DNA of 64,000 bases, from NCBI RefSeq assembly GCF_000021745.1, contig NC_011666.1, forward strand, positions 248,001 through 312,000. The letters run 5' to 3'. Positions 43,755 through 53,017 of this stretch are shown here, one piece after another (positions within the stretch are counted from its first letter, which is position 1; every line of letters starts with the position of its first letter). Source of the DNA: Methylocella silvestris BL2 (lineage in GTDB: Bacteria; Pseudomonadota; Alphaproteobacteria; Rhizobiales; Beijerinckiaceae). The notes under the pieces were generated by a model that saw only the letters and a program-made list of their open reading frames with translations, searched no databases and was not told where the DNA came from. The translations under genes and the position numbers were made by a program.

Positions 43755-45571
43755 ATGGTGAGCCTTGCGCCAAGCACGGGCGCGTCATCGTCCTCGGTGA
43801 CCGATCCCATGCGATTGCGCGCCGAAATGCGGCCGCCATGCGCTTCGATGATCTGGCGCGAGATTGAGAGGCCAAGCCCCGAGTTCTGGCCAAAACCCTG
43901 GCACGGCCGATCCGTGTAAAACCGCTCGAAAATCCGCTCGAAGGCGTCAGCCGGAATGCCCGGGCCGTCGTCGTCGACTGTGATCTCGAAGCCGTCGCGC
44001 CACTGGCCGTCGTCGGAGGAGCAATCCTCGGCGGGCCGCATATGCACGCGCACCCAGCCGCCGTCGCAGGAAAAGGAGCGCGCATTGTCGATCAGATTGT
44101 TGAACACCTGGCCAAGCCGCGAATCATGGCCGAGCACGCGGAAGGCGCTCTTGCGGATGTCGTGGTGACAGCCGCGCGCCACGGTCAGGCTGATATGGAC
44201 GTTCGACTCGGCCTTGACCTGATTGGCGACGGTGGTGACGGTATTCATCACCTTCTCGAGGTCGACAATATCCATGTCGGCGCGGGCAAGCTCGGCGTCG
44301 AGGCGGGAGGCGTCAGAAATATCGCTGATCAGCCGGTCGAGCCGCTTGACGTCGTGCTGGATGACCGCAAGCAGACGCGCCTGCGATTCCGGCTTCTTGA
44401 CATTCGGCAGGGTCTCGACCGCGCTGCGCAGCGACGTCAGCGGATTTTTGAGTTCATGCGCGACGTCGGCGGCGAAGCTTTCGATCGCCTCGATCCGGTT
44501 GTAGAGCGCCTGGGTCATGTCGCGCAGCGCGCCGGAGAGATGGCCGATCTCATCGGCGCGATCGGTGAAATCCGGGATTTCGCGACGTAATTTGGTCCCC
44601 CGGCGCACGCGTTCGGCGGCCTCCGCGAGGTGGCGGATCGGCTCGGCGATGGCGCCGGCGATAAATAGCGACAGCAAAAACATGATGATCGCGGAGACGA
44701 GGAAGATCCGGACGATCGCCCAGCGTTCGGAGGCGATGATCTTGTCGATGTCGCCGCCTTCGGTCGAGAGCAGCACGGCGCCGCGCACGGTGTGGAAGCG
44801 CTGGATCGGCGCGGCGACGGAGACGATCGTCTCGCCCTTGGCGTTGAGCCGGGCGATCGACTGCACGCCGCCTCCGAGCGCATGCGTCACCTCGGGGTAG
44901 ACCTTGCCATTGTCGACGCCGTTTTCCCCATAGGTCGGCAGATCCGAGCGCCAGATCATGGATTTGACCTTGCCCCAAAGGCGCTCGAAGAACGAGGCTT
45001 CGTCGCTGGCGGAAGGGGGCGGTAGGTCGAAACGCAGAATATTGGCGCGGCTGGCGAGCGAGCGCGAATCGAGCAGCAGATAGCCGTCGCGGTCGTAGAT
45101 CCGGGCCCGGGTGCGCGTCGGCGAGGCGAGCCGGCGCAGAACCGGCCCGACCCGCTCCGGATTGATCGAGAATTCCAGCGAGGGCGCCGTATCCTCGGAC
45201 AGCCCGTAGCTTTCGCCGGGCGCGAGCTGAAGCAGCTTTTCCGGATCGATGGTGATCGACTCATTGTCCGCCGTGGCCGAGGCGGCGACGGCGGCGGCGA
45301 TGATTTCGGCCTGGGTCTGCAGGCTTTGCACGCGCGCGTCGATCAGCCCCTCGCGGAACTGATTGAGGTAAAGGAAGCCGACCAGCAGCGCGACCAGGCC
45401 GCCAAGGTTCAAGACGACGATGCGGCGCGTCAGCGAGGAAGAAAAACGCGAGCCAACGGCGCGCAGAAGGCCGCGCATCCGGGCGGAGATGCTGCGGCGC
45501 ATGCGCTTTGCGCGCACAGCCGCGTCCCGTTTTCGCTCGAACTCGACGTCCTGCTGCAATTCAAGGGTCAT
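43736..45571 (-). CDS. chvG: ChvG/ExoS/BvrS-type sensor histidine kinase
   Basis: Inner-membrane sensor of the acid/envelope-stress two-component system, 611 residues. Two transmembrane segments (IVVLNLGGLVALLVGFLYL and FLVSAIIMFLLSLFIAGAI, given as family-typical) flank a periplasmic sensor of about 220 residues. A HAMP domain follows, then the phosphoacceptor His372 in VAHELKNPLTS, and N-, G1- and G2-boxes (NLIDNARSF, DDGPGIPADAFERIF, GLGLSISRQIIEAHGG). ATG 45571 has GGGGGAAG upstream. It is 55 bases after chvI and overlaps hprK, the standard order of the order Hyphomicrobiales. Confidence 0.95.
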   Translation of the reverse strand: MTLELQQDVEFERKRDAAVRAKRMRRSISARMRGLLRAVGSRFSSSLTRRIVVLNLGGLVALLVGFLYLNQFREGLIDARVQSLQTQAEIIAAAVAASATADNESITIDPEKLLQLAPGESYGLSEDTAPSLEFSINPERVGPVLRRLASPTRTRARIYDRDGYLLLDSRSLASRANILRFDLPPPSASDEASFFERLWGKVKSMIWRSDLPTYGENGVDNGKVYPEVTHALGGGVQSIARLNAKGETIVSVAAPIQRFHTVRGAVLLSTEGGDIDKIIASERWAIVRIFLVSAIIMFLLSLFIAGAIAEPIRHLAEAAERVRRGTKLRREIPDFTDRADEIGHLSGALRDMTQALYNRIEAIESFAADVAHELKNPLTSLRSAVETLPNVKKPESQARLLAVIQHDVKRLDRLISDISDASRLDAELARADMDIVDLEKVMNTVTTVANQVKAESNVHISLTVARGCHHDIRKSAFRVLGHDSRLGQVFNNLIDNARSFSCDGGWVRVHMRPAEDCSSDDGQWRDGFEITVDDDGPGIPADAFERIFERFYTDRPCQGFGQNSGLGLSISRQIIEAHGGRISARNRMGSVTEDDDAPVLGARLTIWLPRA

Positions 45572-45626
45572 CGCTTCTTCCCCCAAGAAAGCGCATCCCG
45601 GATGAGCGCATCAATCAAGCCGTTTA

Positions 45627-46322
45627 CTATTCCTTGAAGCGATAGCCGACGCCATATAATGTTTCAATCATCTCGAAATCATCATCTACGGCTTTGAATT
45701 TCTTGCGCAGCCGCTTGATATGGCTGTCGATTGTGCGGTCATCGACATAGACTTGGTCGTCATAGGCCGCATCCATCAGCGCGTTGCGGCTCTTGACGAC
45801 GCCGGGGCGGGTGGCGAGCGCCTGCAGGATCAGGAATTCGGTGACGGTCAAAGTGACGGGATCGTCTTTCCAGGTGCAGGCGTGGCGCTCGGGATCCATC
45901 TTGAGCAGCCCGCGCTCCAGGATTTTGGCGTCGGCCTCTTTTTGCGAGGCGGCGTCCTTTGGATTGGCGCGGCGCAGGATGGCTTTGACGCGCTCGACCA
46001 GCAGCCTTTGCGAAAAAGGTTTTCGGATAAAATCATCGGCGCCCATCTTGAGGCCGAACAACTCGTCGATTTCCTCGTCCTTCGAGGTCAGGAAAATCAC
46101 CGGAAGGTCGGATTTCTGGCGCAGCCGCCGCAGCAGCTCCATCCCGTCCATGCGCGGCATCTTGATGTCGAAGATGGCGAGATCGGGGGGGTCGCTCTTC
46201 AGCCCGTCCAGCGCGGTCGAGCCGTCAGTATAGGTCTGGACGCGATAGCCTTCGCCTTCGAGGGCGATGGAGACGGACGTCAGAATGTTGCGGTCGTCGT
46301 CGACCAGCGCGATCACGGGCAT
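45627..46322 (-). CDS. chvI: ChvI response regulator
   Basis: OmpR/PhoB-family response regulator, about 231 residues, partner of ChvG. The receiver domain has the acidic pocket VDDDRN, phosphoacceptor Asp52 in [18 protein letters not shown] and KPFSQRLL. The C-terminal winged helix holds [30 protein letters not shown] (given as [12 protein letters not shown]) and [19 protein letters not shown] 46322 begins at [10 protein letters not shown]; the open frame goes back to 46352. In relatives it controls envelope, exopolysaccharide and acid-response genes. Confidence 0.95.
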   Translation of the reverse strand: MPVIALVDDDRNILTSVSIALEGEGYRVQTYTDGSTALDGLKSDPPDLAIFDIKMPRMDGMELLRRLRQKSDLPVIFLTSKDEEIDELFGLKMGADDFIRKPFSQRLLVERVKAILRRANPKDAASQKEADAKILERGLLKMDPERHACTWKDDPVTLTVTEFLILQALATRPGVVKSRNALMDAAYDDQVYVDDRTIDSHIKRLRKKFKAVDDDFEMIETLYGVGYRFKE

Positions 46323-46939
46323 GGAGGGTCCTAACTTCGAACTCCAGGGCATTTTCCGGCGTCGCGGCCGGCAATGCGCGGTCTTCGTTCAACGCGTTTT
46401 TCGGCGCGGGGCGGATGTCCGCCGGTTGAGAGCAAGCGTTGCCCGCAGGAATTTAAGATGAGCGAGCAGACAAGCGGAAGTCGAGTCCCATAGCGCCAGT
46501 TTTTGCGGCGCAATAATTCTCGATAAAGAGCGACCACATTGCGGCTTCTGCCGAGTTTTCCCGTTTGGCGGGCGCTAGACCGGGACAACATCGGAAAGAC
46601 TCCAGTTATCACCATACGGGCTATTGCCTAGATTGTCATCATTCGACTTGGCCGGCCATCTTCTCGATTGATGTTTCTCGGCGGTTATCAAAGCTCATGA
46701 CTCGGAGTTCTTTTGCCAAGGCTAACGGTGCATAACAGGCAAAATGCGCGGCCGAAATAAGGCAGGACAACCAATCGAACAGTTTCGGGCCATGTTATCG
46801 CCGATTTCAACCCATGAGCGAATGATGCGGCGATCGGTCCGGAGAAGAGCGTTCGGACGCGCAGGCGCAAAATTTGCGGCGGCAGGGGCGCGCGCGTAGC
46901 CTCACGGCCGCGCCGCAGCTTTTATAAGAGATTAGAGTC
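46323..46939. other. Intergenic stretch between divergent chvI and modE-like genes
   Basis: About 615 bases. No gene is convincing; a 94-codon frame on the - strand (46331-46615) has no ribosome site and an arginine-rich shadow composition. In many relatives pckA lies upstream of chvI; it is absent here. Promoters for both neighbours should lie within, but none is clear enough to call. Confidence 0.55.
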
Positions 46940-47734
46940 ATGCCGGTCGAACAACTCGACGCTCTGCTCAGCTTGCGAAGCGATGGGCGAACGCTTGTCG
47001 GCCGCGACCGTATCGCGCTGCTCGAAGCGGTCATCGAGCATGGCAGCATGACGCAAGCGGCGAAAGTTGCGGGCTTCAGCTACAAGGCGGCATGGGACGC
47101 CGTCCAGGCCATCAATAATCTGCTGCCTCAGCCAGCCTTCGTCACACGCGCGGGCGGCAGGCGCGGCCGCGCCGCCGAAGTCACGGAGGAGGGCCGCAAG
47201 CTCATCTCGGCCTTTCGCAGACTTGAGGAAAAGCTGCTCCGCATCTCGAACGCGATTGCCGCCGAAGGCCTCGACAATTTCGACGATCTCCTGCTTTGGG
47301 GGCTTTCGGTCAAAATCAGCGCCCGGAACGCCTTCCGTTGCAAAGTCGTCCGCATCGATCTCGATCCCGTCGACGCAAATGTGACTTTGCAGGTCTCGGA
47401 GGCCAATAACATATCCGCCATCATTACGCGGGGCGCCGCCGAAACTCTGCGGCTTGCGCCCGGGCGGAGCGCCGTCGCATTGGTAAAATCCTCTTTCGTC
47501 ATGCTCGCGCCGCCGGGCGAGACGGCAATCGCCGCAGGCCGCAACCGGCTTGAGGGTCGGGTCGCGCGGCGGATCAACGGCGTGGCGAACAGCGAAATCG
47601 AGCTCGATATCGGCGATGGCAAGATTCTCATCGCCGTAGCGCCGCGCGTATCATCCGACGATCTTGCGATTACGGAGGGCGACAGGCTCGAGGCGATCTT
47701 CAACGCCTCGCATGTCATTCTCGCCACAGATTGA
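46940..47734 (+). CDS. modE: ModE-family molybdate-responsive regulator
   Basis: Cytoplasmic DNA-binding regulator, 264 residues. The N-terminal LysR-like winged helix is seen in ALLEAVIEHGSMTQAAKVAGFSYKAAWDAVQAIN (given as HGSMTQAAKVAGFSYKAAW) with GGRRGRAAEVTEEG after it. Two C-terminal TOBE/Mop domains follow (SARNAFRCKVVRI and RNRLEGRVARRINGVANSEIEL), which bind molybdate. No modABC transporter is in the window, so target genes must lie elsewhere. It adds to the molybdenum-related genes here (xdhC operon, moeB). Confidence 0.92.
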   Translation: MPVEQLDALLSLRSDGRTLVGRDRIALLEAVIEHGSMTQAAKVAGFSYKAAWDAVQAINNLLPQPAFVTRAGGRRGRAAEVTEEGRKLISAFRRLEEKLLRISNAIAAEGLDNFDDLLLWGLSVKISARNAFRCKVVRIDLDPVDANVTLQVSEANNISAIITRGAAETLRLAPGRSAVALVKSSFVMLAPPGETAIAAGRNRLEGRVARRINGVANSEIELDIGDGKILIAVAPRVSSDDLAITEGDRLEAIFNASHVILATD

Positions 47735-47778
47735 GTTGGCGGCGACCTCTTGGGGAAGAGGAGGGTCGCGAAGCGGGC

Positions 47779-48405
47779 CTAGGCTTTCCTCCAGACGGTT
47801 GCGAGCCAGGGCTGTTTCTCGCGCGGCAGGCCTTCCGGACGATAGTAGTGGGCCAATTCGACAAATCCTGCCAAGGTCGCAAAGCCGCGCCAGGCGGCAA
47901 GATCGTGGTAGGCGCCGTAGCGGCCGCGGCTCCAGCCTTCCTCATTGCCGCCGCGCGGATTTGAGGCGAACAGGACTCCCCCGGCTTTAAGGCAGGCGCA
48001 TAATTGTCCGAGCACGCGCGGCAATTCTTGAGCCGGCGCGTGAAACAGCGTGGCGTTCGCGAAAATCCCGTCGAAATGCTCGATGGGTAGATCGAGCTTC
48101 AGGAAGTCCTGCTTCCAGACCTCGCAGCCGCTGTGTGCGCGCGCCATGGCGGCGAATTTTTCGGAGCCGTCGAGCCCGATCGCTCTGTGGCCGAGATCCG
48201 AAAAAGTCTTCAGGTCCCGGCCGGGTCCGCAGCCAAAGTCGAGCAGGGTGAACGGTGGTTCGCCCGCGATATGATCCAGCAGCGCCGCGATATTCTGGCG
48301 CACGTCGTGGTCGCGCGTGCCTTCCCAAAAGCTTTCTGCTGAATCGTCATAATGTTTCACCGTCAGGCGCCCGGCGTCTTCGAGTTCCTTTGGGTCGAGA
48401 TTCAT
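47779..48405 (-). CDS. Class I SAM-dependent methyltransferase
   Basis: A 208-residue cytoplasmic Rossmann-fold methyltransferase. Motif I is TLLDFGCGPGRDLKTF, the acidic end of strand 2 is AIGLDGSEKF, and motif IV-like FDGIFANATLFH and post-I QDFLKLDL follow. The C-terminus (HYYRPEGLPREKQPWLATVWRKA) is conserved in the unknown-substrate relatives. I start it at ATG 48405 (MNLDPKELEDAGR); the frame continues to 48651 with no support. It is convergent with modE. The substrate is unknown. Confidence 0.85.
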   Translation of the reverse strand: MNLDPKELEDAGRLTVKHYDDSAESFWEGTRDHDVRQNIAALLDHIAGEPPFTLLDFGCGPGRDLKTFSDLGHRAIGLDGSEKFAAMARAHSGCEVWKQDFLKLDLPIEHFDGIFANATLFHAPAQELPRVLGQLCACLKAGGVLFASNPRGGNEEGWSRGRYGAYHDLAAWRGFATLAGFVELAHYYRPEGLPREKQPWLATVWRKA

Positions 48406-48896
48406 GGGAGAGCCGGGCTGCTTGCTGTCGATCGGCGATAAGTAACCGGGCGCGCGATATTTGCAATCGCGGGCAGGCGCAGCGAGAAGCGGCAAGGTCC
48501 GGGGAATGGGCGGCGAATCTGAGGCCGAAGTTGGGCCGCAAATACATATAGTCCGTCTATATAAAATAAGCCTCCTTCGGCCGTTTAGGCTGCGAAGGCG
48601 CCCCAATTCGCTCCCCAAAACTAGGACATTCACAAATTTGTTTGACATCAAAGCGGGAGCGTTACGGATGAGTCATTTTGTTAAAGCGATGCGACGGTTC
48701 GCATCTTTCATCGATGCGAGGGGCGGGACGGAGCAGCTCAAATCTTAAATATAAATCGAATATATAATATTGCGCTGCGAGCCGCCTTCGGACTTCGATG
48801 GGCGGGAAGATCCATCCCGCTCCCAAGCTTCAATTTTAACGCATGACCGCATCGAAAGCCCAGGTTTTCGGCCTCATGCTCCAGCGGGAGAAAATA
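48406..48896. other. Intergenic stretch with low-GC segment
   Basis: About 490 bases. It contains AT-rich stretches unusual for this genome (around 48540-48570 and 48745-48775), the inverted repeat ATATAG-tccgt-CTATAT and a TTGACA at 48642-48647. A 26-codon frame at 48668-48748 has a GGGAG in front and could be a tiny peptide, but the evidence is thin. Confidence 0.45.
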
Positions 48897-49202
48897 ATGT
48901 CTCTGGATCTTGATTCTCAAAGCGTGAACACGGCCGAAAAAATTCATTCGCCGGAAGAAGTGGAAGCCGGCCAGGCGTTGAAAACCCTCGGAGACGTCAT
49001 CGTCAATGTCCGTTTTTTCCCGGATGGAACGGTCAACACCATCGACAATCGTCCCGTCGATACGAGCGCTCAGGCGTGGTTTCATCATCTCTGCCGTACG
49101 GCGCCGAACTATTTCCAGGCGCTTGCGGGCGGGCGCGGCCACTACCGCATTCCCTTCGAAAGCTTTCAGGCGATCCTCCAGCAGACAGCGAAGGCGAACT
49201 GA
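48897..49202 (+). CDS. Conserved-looking hypothetical protein
   Basis: A 101-residue soluble protein that I do not recognise. No signal peptide or membrane segment is visible. It reads as a compact alpha/beta protein: KTLGDVIVNVRFFPDGTVNTIDNRPVD (given as DVIVNVRFFPDGTVNTID), then AWFHHLCRTAPNYFQALAGG and HYRIPFESFQAIL. ATG 48897 has GGGAG seven bases upstream; a longer frame from 48843 lacks a site. It is isolated from its neighbours. Confidence 0.65.
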   Translation: MSLDLDSQSVNTAEKIHSPEEVEAGQALKTLGDVIVNVRFFPDGTVNTIDNRPVDTSAQAWFHHLCRTAPNYFQALAGGRGHYRIPFESFQAILQQTAKAN

Positions 49203-49356
49203 GGCCTTTAGCGGGGCCAGAACGCATTCTGCGTTGCGAGCCCGGGCGACGAATCTGGATTGGTTCAATCCAGATTCATCTGACTTGCCGGGCTTTCATG
49301 GCGGCGGCTTAACCCTTGATCACGGTCCGCGATTTTGCAGGAACGAAGATGTGATT

Positions 49357-49554
49357 TCACCAACGCCGCCAGCGCCTCCAATGCCGACGATGCCAATGCC
49401 GACGCCACCAGACGGACTGGACATTTGAATCATCCGCCGCCGCCGAAATGGCGTTCGGCGGGGCAACCCTTGTGAGCGCGCTCGCGGCGCCGCTCGCAAA
49501 GGCTAAGAGCGCGGCAGAGGTCAGAGTGGATTTCAACAACGCTCTTCGGTCCAT
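49357..49554 (-). CDS. Small Tat-exported protein with Trp/Arg/His tail
   Basis: A 65-residue protein with a twin-arginine signal (MDRRALLKSTLTSAALLAFASGAASA), a short Ala/Asp/Ser mature part and the cationic, aromatic tail WWRRHWHRRHWRRWRRW. Small Tat-signal proteins with W/R tails occur widely in Hyphomicrobiales, sometimes misnamed protamine-like; function is not known. ATG 49554 has GGGGGA eight bases upstream. The tail resembles tryptophan/arginine antimicrobial peptides, so membrane or nucleic-acid binding is possible. Confidence 0.7.
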   Translation of the reverse strand: MDRRALLKSTLTSAALLAFASGAASALTRVAPPNAISAAADDSNVQSVWWRRHWHRRHWRRWRRW

Positions 49555-49679
49555 GGCCTGGTCCCCCAAGGCGCCGCCGAAATCCCATCGCTCGGCCGCC
49601 GCCAGAATATGGCAGGATTGTGGCGGTCGACGCCTTCTGTCAAATCACAAACATCGTCAGTCGTAATTATCGATGACCG

Positions 49680-51366
49680 TCAGACGGATGTTTTATCGCC
49701 CATCCGGCCGGTTTCCTTCAGCAAAGCCGTCAGGTTCTCGATGTGATCGGCTTCGCGCGCCGGCTTGTCCCAACGGATTCGCGCGATGCGGGGAAATCGC
49801 ATGGCGACGCCCGATTTATGGCGGCTCGATCGATTGAGCCCCTCGAAGGCGATTTCGAGCACCAGCCCCTGACTTTCACTGTGAATGATTTCTCGGACCG
49901 GCCCAAAGCGGTTCGCAGTATTGTTGCGAACATAGCGGTCAAGCTCGCGCAGCTCCGCGTCGGTAAAGCCGAAATAGGCCTTGCCGACAGGCACGAGCTG
50001 GGCGCCCTCATCGTCGTCGCGCCAGACGCCGAAGGTGAAGTCCGAATAATAGGAGGAGCGCTTGCCGTGGCCGCGCTGGGCGTACATCAGCACGGCGTCG
50101 ACGGTGAATGGATCGCGCTTCCATTTGTACCAGAGGCCCTTCGGCCGTCCGGGGACATAGATCGAGTCTCTGCGCTTCAGCATCAAGCCTTCGATGGCTT
50201 CTGCGTCGGCTCCGGCGCCGAAAGGCGGCGGGGCTTCGCCGCGCCTCCGCGAGCTCGGCCCAAGACGCGAAGGAGACCAGCGGCGAGAGGTCCAGGCGCT
50301 CGCAGGACGCCTGCGCAACGAAGGATTCGAGCCGGCCGCGCCGCTCGGCGAAGGGCAGGGCGCGCAGATCCTCGCCGTCCTGCCGCATCAGATCATAGGC
50401 GCGGATATGGGCGGGAAAATCGGCGAGCAGTTTCGCTGAAGTCGTTTTGCGGTTCAGCCGTTGCTGCAACACGCTGAACGGCTGGACCTTCCCCTCACGC
50501 AGGATCAGAAGCTCGCCGTCGAGCGAGAAGTTTTCGAACGGAAGCGCGGCCATGCAGTCCGTGAGGTCCGGAAACGCGCCGGAAACATTCTCTCCCGTGC
50601 GCGAAAACAGCCGCGTTATGCGCCGCCCATTCGCGGCGACGCCGCTCGCAGCCTGCACCCTGATGCCGTCCCATTTCCATTCGGCCGAAAAATCGGAGGG
50701 CGGCAGTTCGTCGAAATCCTTGGCTTCGATGGCGTGGGCCAGCATCGCCGGAGAGAAGGGCGCAGGGTCGGAGGAGTCGGGGCGGGCTTCGCGTCCCTCG
50801 AGCCAGGCGAAAAGATCGATATAGGGCGGGGCGAGCCCGTGCCAGACTTCCTCGATGTCATTGGGCGTCTTGCCGCCGACCTCGGCCAGCGCGGTTTTGG
50901 CGAGCCGCGCCGACACGCCGACCCGCAGCGACCCGGTAATCAGCTTCAACAGCGCCCAGCGGCCGGTTTCATCCAGCGAATCGAGCCAGCCGGCCAGGTT
51001 TCGTGCAAGATCGATTTTGCCGGTCGCGCTCAAGCCGCGGACGACGTCGGAGAGCAGGAGCGGCGCGCCATTTCCGGCCGAAGGATCGTCGGGCGGCGCC
51101 GGCCACAGCAGAGCGACAGTCTCCGACAGATCGCCGACGAAATCATAAGACAATTCGAACAGCACGGGATCGACGCGGTCGGTGATCAGCCCGCGGATGA
51201 GGCCCGCCTTCGCGTGCTGGAACGAGAGCGCGCCGGTCAGAGCCGCCAGCGCATAGCCGCGCTCGGGATCAGGCGTGCGACGGAAAAAATCGCTCATCAG
51301 CCGCAATTTGCCGAGGCGGGACGATTCGAAGGCGAGGCGATCGAGCAGCTCGGCGAAATGATTCAA
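49680..51366 (-). pseudogene. ATP-dependent DNA ligase of the repair cassette, frameshifted
   Basis: Two frames together make one ligase. The first (51366 down to about 50230) holds the DNA-binding domain and the nucleotidyltransferase domain, with the adenylated lysine in SAEWKWDGIRV and the motif LDGELLIL. The second (about 50260 to 49680) resumes at EGLMLKRRDSIYVPGR and contains KGLWYKWKRDPFTVDAVL and the OB-fold end. A net +1 shift lies near 50225-50260, next to a C4 run on the coding strand; beyond it the first frame becomes arginine-rich nonsense. Without repair, the product lacks the OB-fold and motif V/VI. It overlaps the exonuclease gene start-to-stop by four bases. Sequencing error remains possible. 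Confidence 0.82.
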
Positions 51367-52397
51367 GCCTCGGTCTCCGCGGGGACGACGCCATCCGATT
51401 CTTCATCGCCATAGCCGAGCAGATGCAGAGGCTCCGCCTCAATTCCCTGGCCGCGCGCCCAATGGACAAGGGCGTCCGCCTCGCCATGGGTGACGAGCAC
51501 TTTTTCGCATCCCGTCTCGACGATGGTTTGCGTCAGCCCGTCCCAATCGGCGTGGTCGGAAATAACGAGCGGCAGCTCGACGCCGCGCTGTCGCGCCCGC
51601 GCGCGCACTCGCATCCAGCCCGAGGCGAAGGCGGCGACGGGATCGGGAAATTTGCGCGACCAGAGATCCTGCAAGGCCCCCGGCGGGCAGATCACGATCT
51701 CGCCGGCGAGCTTGGCGCGATCATTGGCGGCGACGAGCCGCAGATCGCCAAGCTCGACGCCCTCCTGTGCATAGAAGGCGCAGAGCTTTTCCATCGCGCC
51801 ATGCAGATAGATCGGGCGGTCGTAGCCGGCCCCGCGCAGCAAAGCGATGACCCGCTGCGCCTTGCCGAGCGCATAGGCCCCGACGAGATGGGGGCGATCC
51901 GGAAACAGCTGTTGCGAGGCGAGCAGCCTGGCGATTTCATCCGCCGTGCGCGAATGCCGAAACACAGGCAGTCCGAAGGTCGCCTCGGTGATGAAGACGT
52001 CGCAGGCGATCGGCTCGAAGCCGGCGCAGGTTGGGTCGGCCTCGCGCTTGTAGTCGCCCGAGGCGACGACGATCGTCCTGCCATCCGATATTCTGATTTG
52101 CGCCGATCCGATGACGTGGCCGGCCGGATGGAAGCTCACGTCTATCGATCCCAGTCGGAGATGTTCTCCGTAACCGATCGCCTGCGTCTGGCCGGCAAAA
52201 CCGGGCCCGAGCCGGATCGCCATGATCGCCAGCGTTTCGCGCGTAGCGAGGACTTCGCCATGACCCGGCCGGGCGTGGTCCGAATGTCCGTGAGTGATCA
52301 GGGCGCGGGGGACGGGCCGTAGCGGATCAATAAAAAAATCGCCCGCTGCGCAATAAACGCCAGCGGGCGAAAGGGAGAGGAAATGAGCTGACGCCAT
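51363..52397 (-). CDS. Ligase-associated MBL-fold DNA exonuclease
   Basis: Metallo-beta-lactamase/beta-CASP nuclease, 344 residues, of the cassette that also holds the ligase, Lhr-like helicase and PdeM. The metal motif is ITHGHSDHARPGH, followed by HPAGHVIGSAQI, GDYKREADP, EATFGLPVFRH and ISDHADWDGL, the SNM1-like order. The opening SPAGVYCAAGDFFIDPLRP is typical of the family. It is coupled to the ligase gene. A terminator-like hairpin lies within its first 25 codons (52340-52369). It probably trims DNA ends before ligation. Confidence 0.9.
   Translation of the reverse strand: MASAHFLSLSPAGVYCAAGDFFIDPLRPVPRALITHGHSDHARPGHGEVLATRETLAIMAIRLGPGFAGQTQAIGYGEHLRLGSIDVSFHPAGHVIGSAQIRISDGRTIVVASGDYKREADPTCAGFEPIACDVFITEATFGLPVFRHSRTADEIARLLASQQLFPDRPHLVGAYALGKAQRVIALLRGAGYDRPIYLHGAMEKLCAFYAQEGVELGDLRLVAANDRAKLAGEIVICPPGALQDLWSRKFPDPVAAFASGWMRVRARARQRGVELPLVISDHADWDGLTQTIVETGCEKVLVTHGEADALVHWARGQGIEAEPLHLLGYGDEESDGVVPAETEA
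52329..52369 (-). terminator. Terminator-like hairpin inside 5' end of exonuclease gene
   Basis: On the coding (-) strand CGCCCGCTG (52369-52361) and CAGCGGGCG (52348-52340) form a perfect nine-base-pair stem with a 12-base loop, followed directly by ATTTTTTTATT. This has the form of an intrinsic terminator oriented with the gene, starting about 28 bases after the start codon. The amino acids coded are those the family requires, so coincidence is possible. Confidence 0.45.
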
Positions 52398-52465
52398 GAT
52401 CCCGAGATGGGGAAGAGACCATGCGTCAGCAAGCTATGCCGGCGGCTTGCGCCGGACTGAAACTC

Positions 52466-52780
52466 TTAGTTGGCGCAGACAAGGCCGCGGCTCACATAAA
52501 TGCGGCCGTCGGGTCCAACCATCCGCGTCACGCGGACGCAATCTTCTTCTTCGCCTGCGGTCGCGCGTCCAAGCTGCAACGCCGGACCCGCCGCGAGCGG
52601 GCTATAGCCCGGAACATAAGCGCTTCTGTGCTCGATCACGGCGCCGTTCGACGCGATCTTGGTCTTTGGCGTCATCGTCATCGGAGCGGCAAAGACAGCC
52701 ACGCCAAGGCAGGATACTGCGACGCTAGCCATGGTGACCTTGAGCGCCTGCATTCCGATCTTTTTGCGTGAATTCATCAT
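52466..52780 (-). CDS. Small exported hypothetical protein
   Basis: A 104-residue protein with a signal peptide (LKVTMASVAVSCLGVAVFA, cleavage near AAP) and a mature part of about 75 residues that I do not recognise. Its C-terminus EEEDCVRVTRMVGPDGRIYVSRGLVCAN contains two cysteines that may pair (given as EDCVRVTRMVGPDGR and GLVCAN). ATG 52780 has GGGAG upstream; the frame opens at 52966. It interrupts the DNA repair cassette without obvious link to it. Confidence 0.7.
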   Translation of the reverse strand: MMNSRKKIGMQALKVTMASVAVSCLGVAVFAAPMTMTPKTKIASNGAVIEHRSAYVPGYSPLAAGPALQLGRATAGEEEDCVRVTRMVGPDGRIYVSRGLVCAN

Positions 52781-53017
52781 TAGCCCGTCTCCCGTCCGCC
52801 TCAGCACATCCGTTGATGTGAACCTCTCCCATATGGAGAGGCCGTGCTGTGCGACATCACACAAGAAACGCAGCTCAAGCTGAAAGGTTGCGGGCCCCAG
52901 CAAAAAAAAATGAAAAAAGCAACACCCTCTTGAATCGATCGCGAGAGGCCGTGTCAAAACAGCCACTTTCGGACATTGCCCTCCGGCAGGGTTGGCCGGA
53001 GGGCAAATTTTGCTCGG

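Noticed and set aside
46331-46615. A 94-codon open frame upstream of chvI
   Set aside because: It overlaps the chvI promoter/leader region, lacks a ribosome site and has shadow composition.
49680-51366. Programmed frameshifting as explanation for the split ligase
   Set aside because: No slippery heptamer or downstream pseudoknot is evident, and the family is not known to use frameshifting; mutation or sequencing error is simpler.
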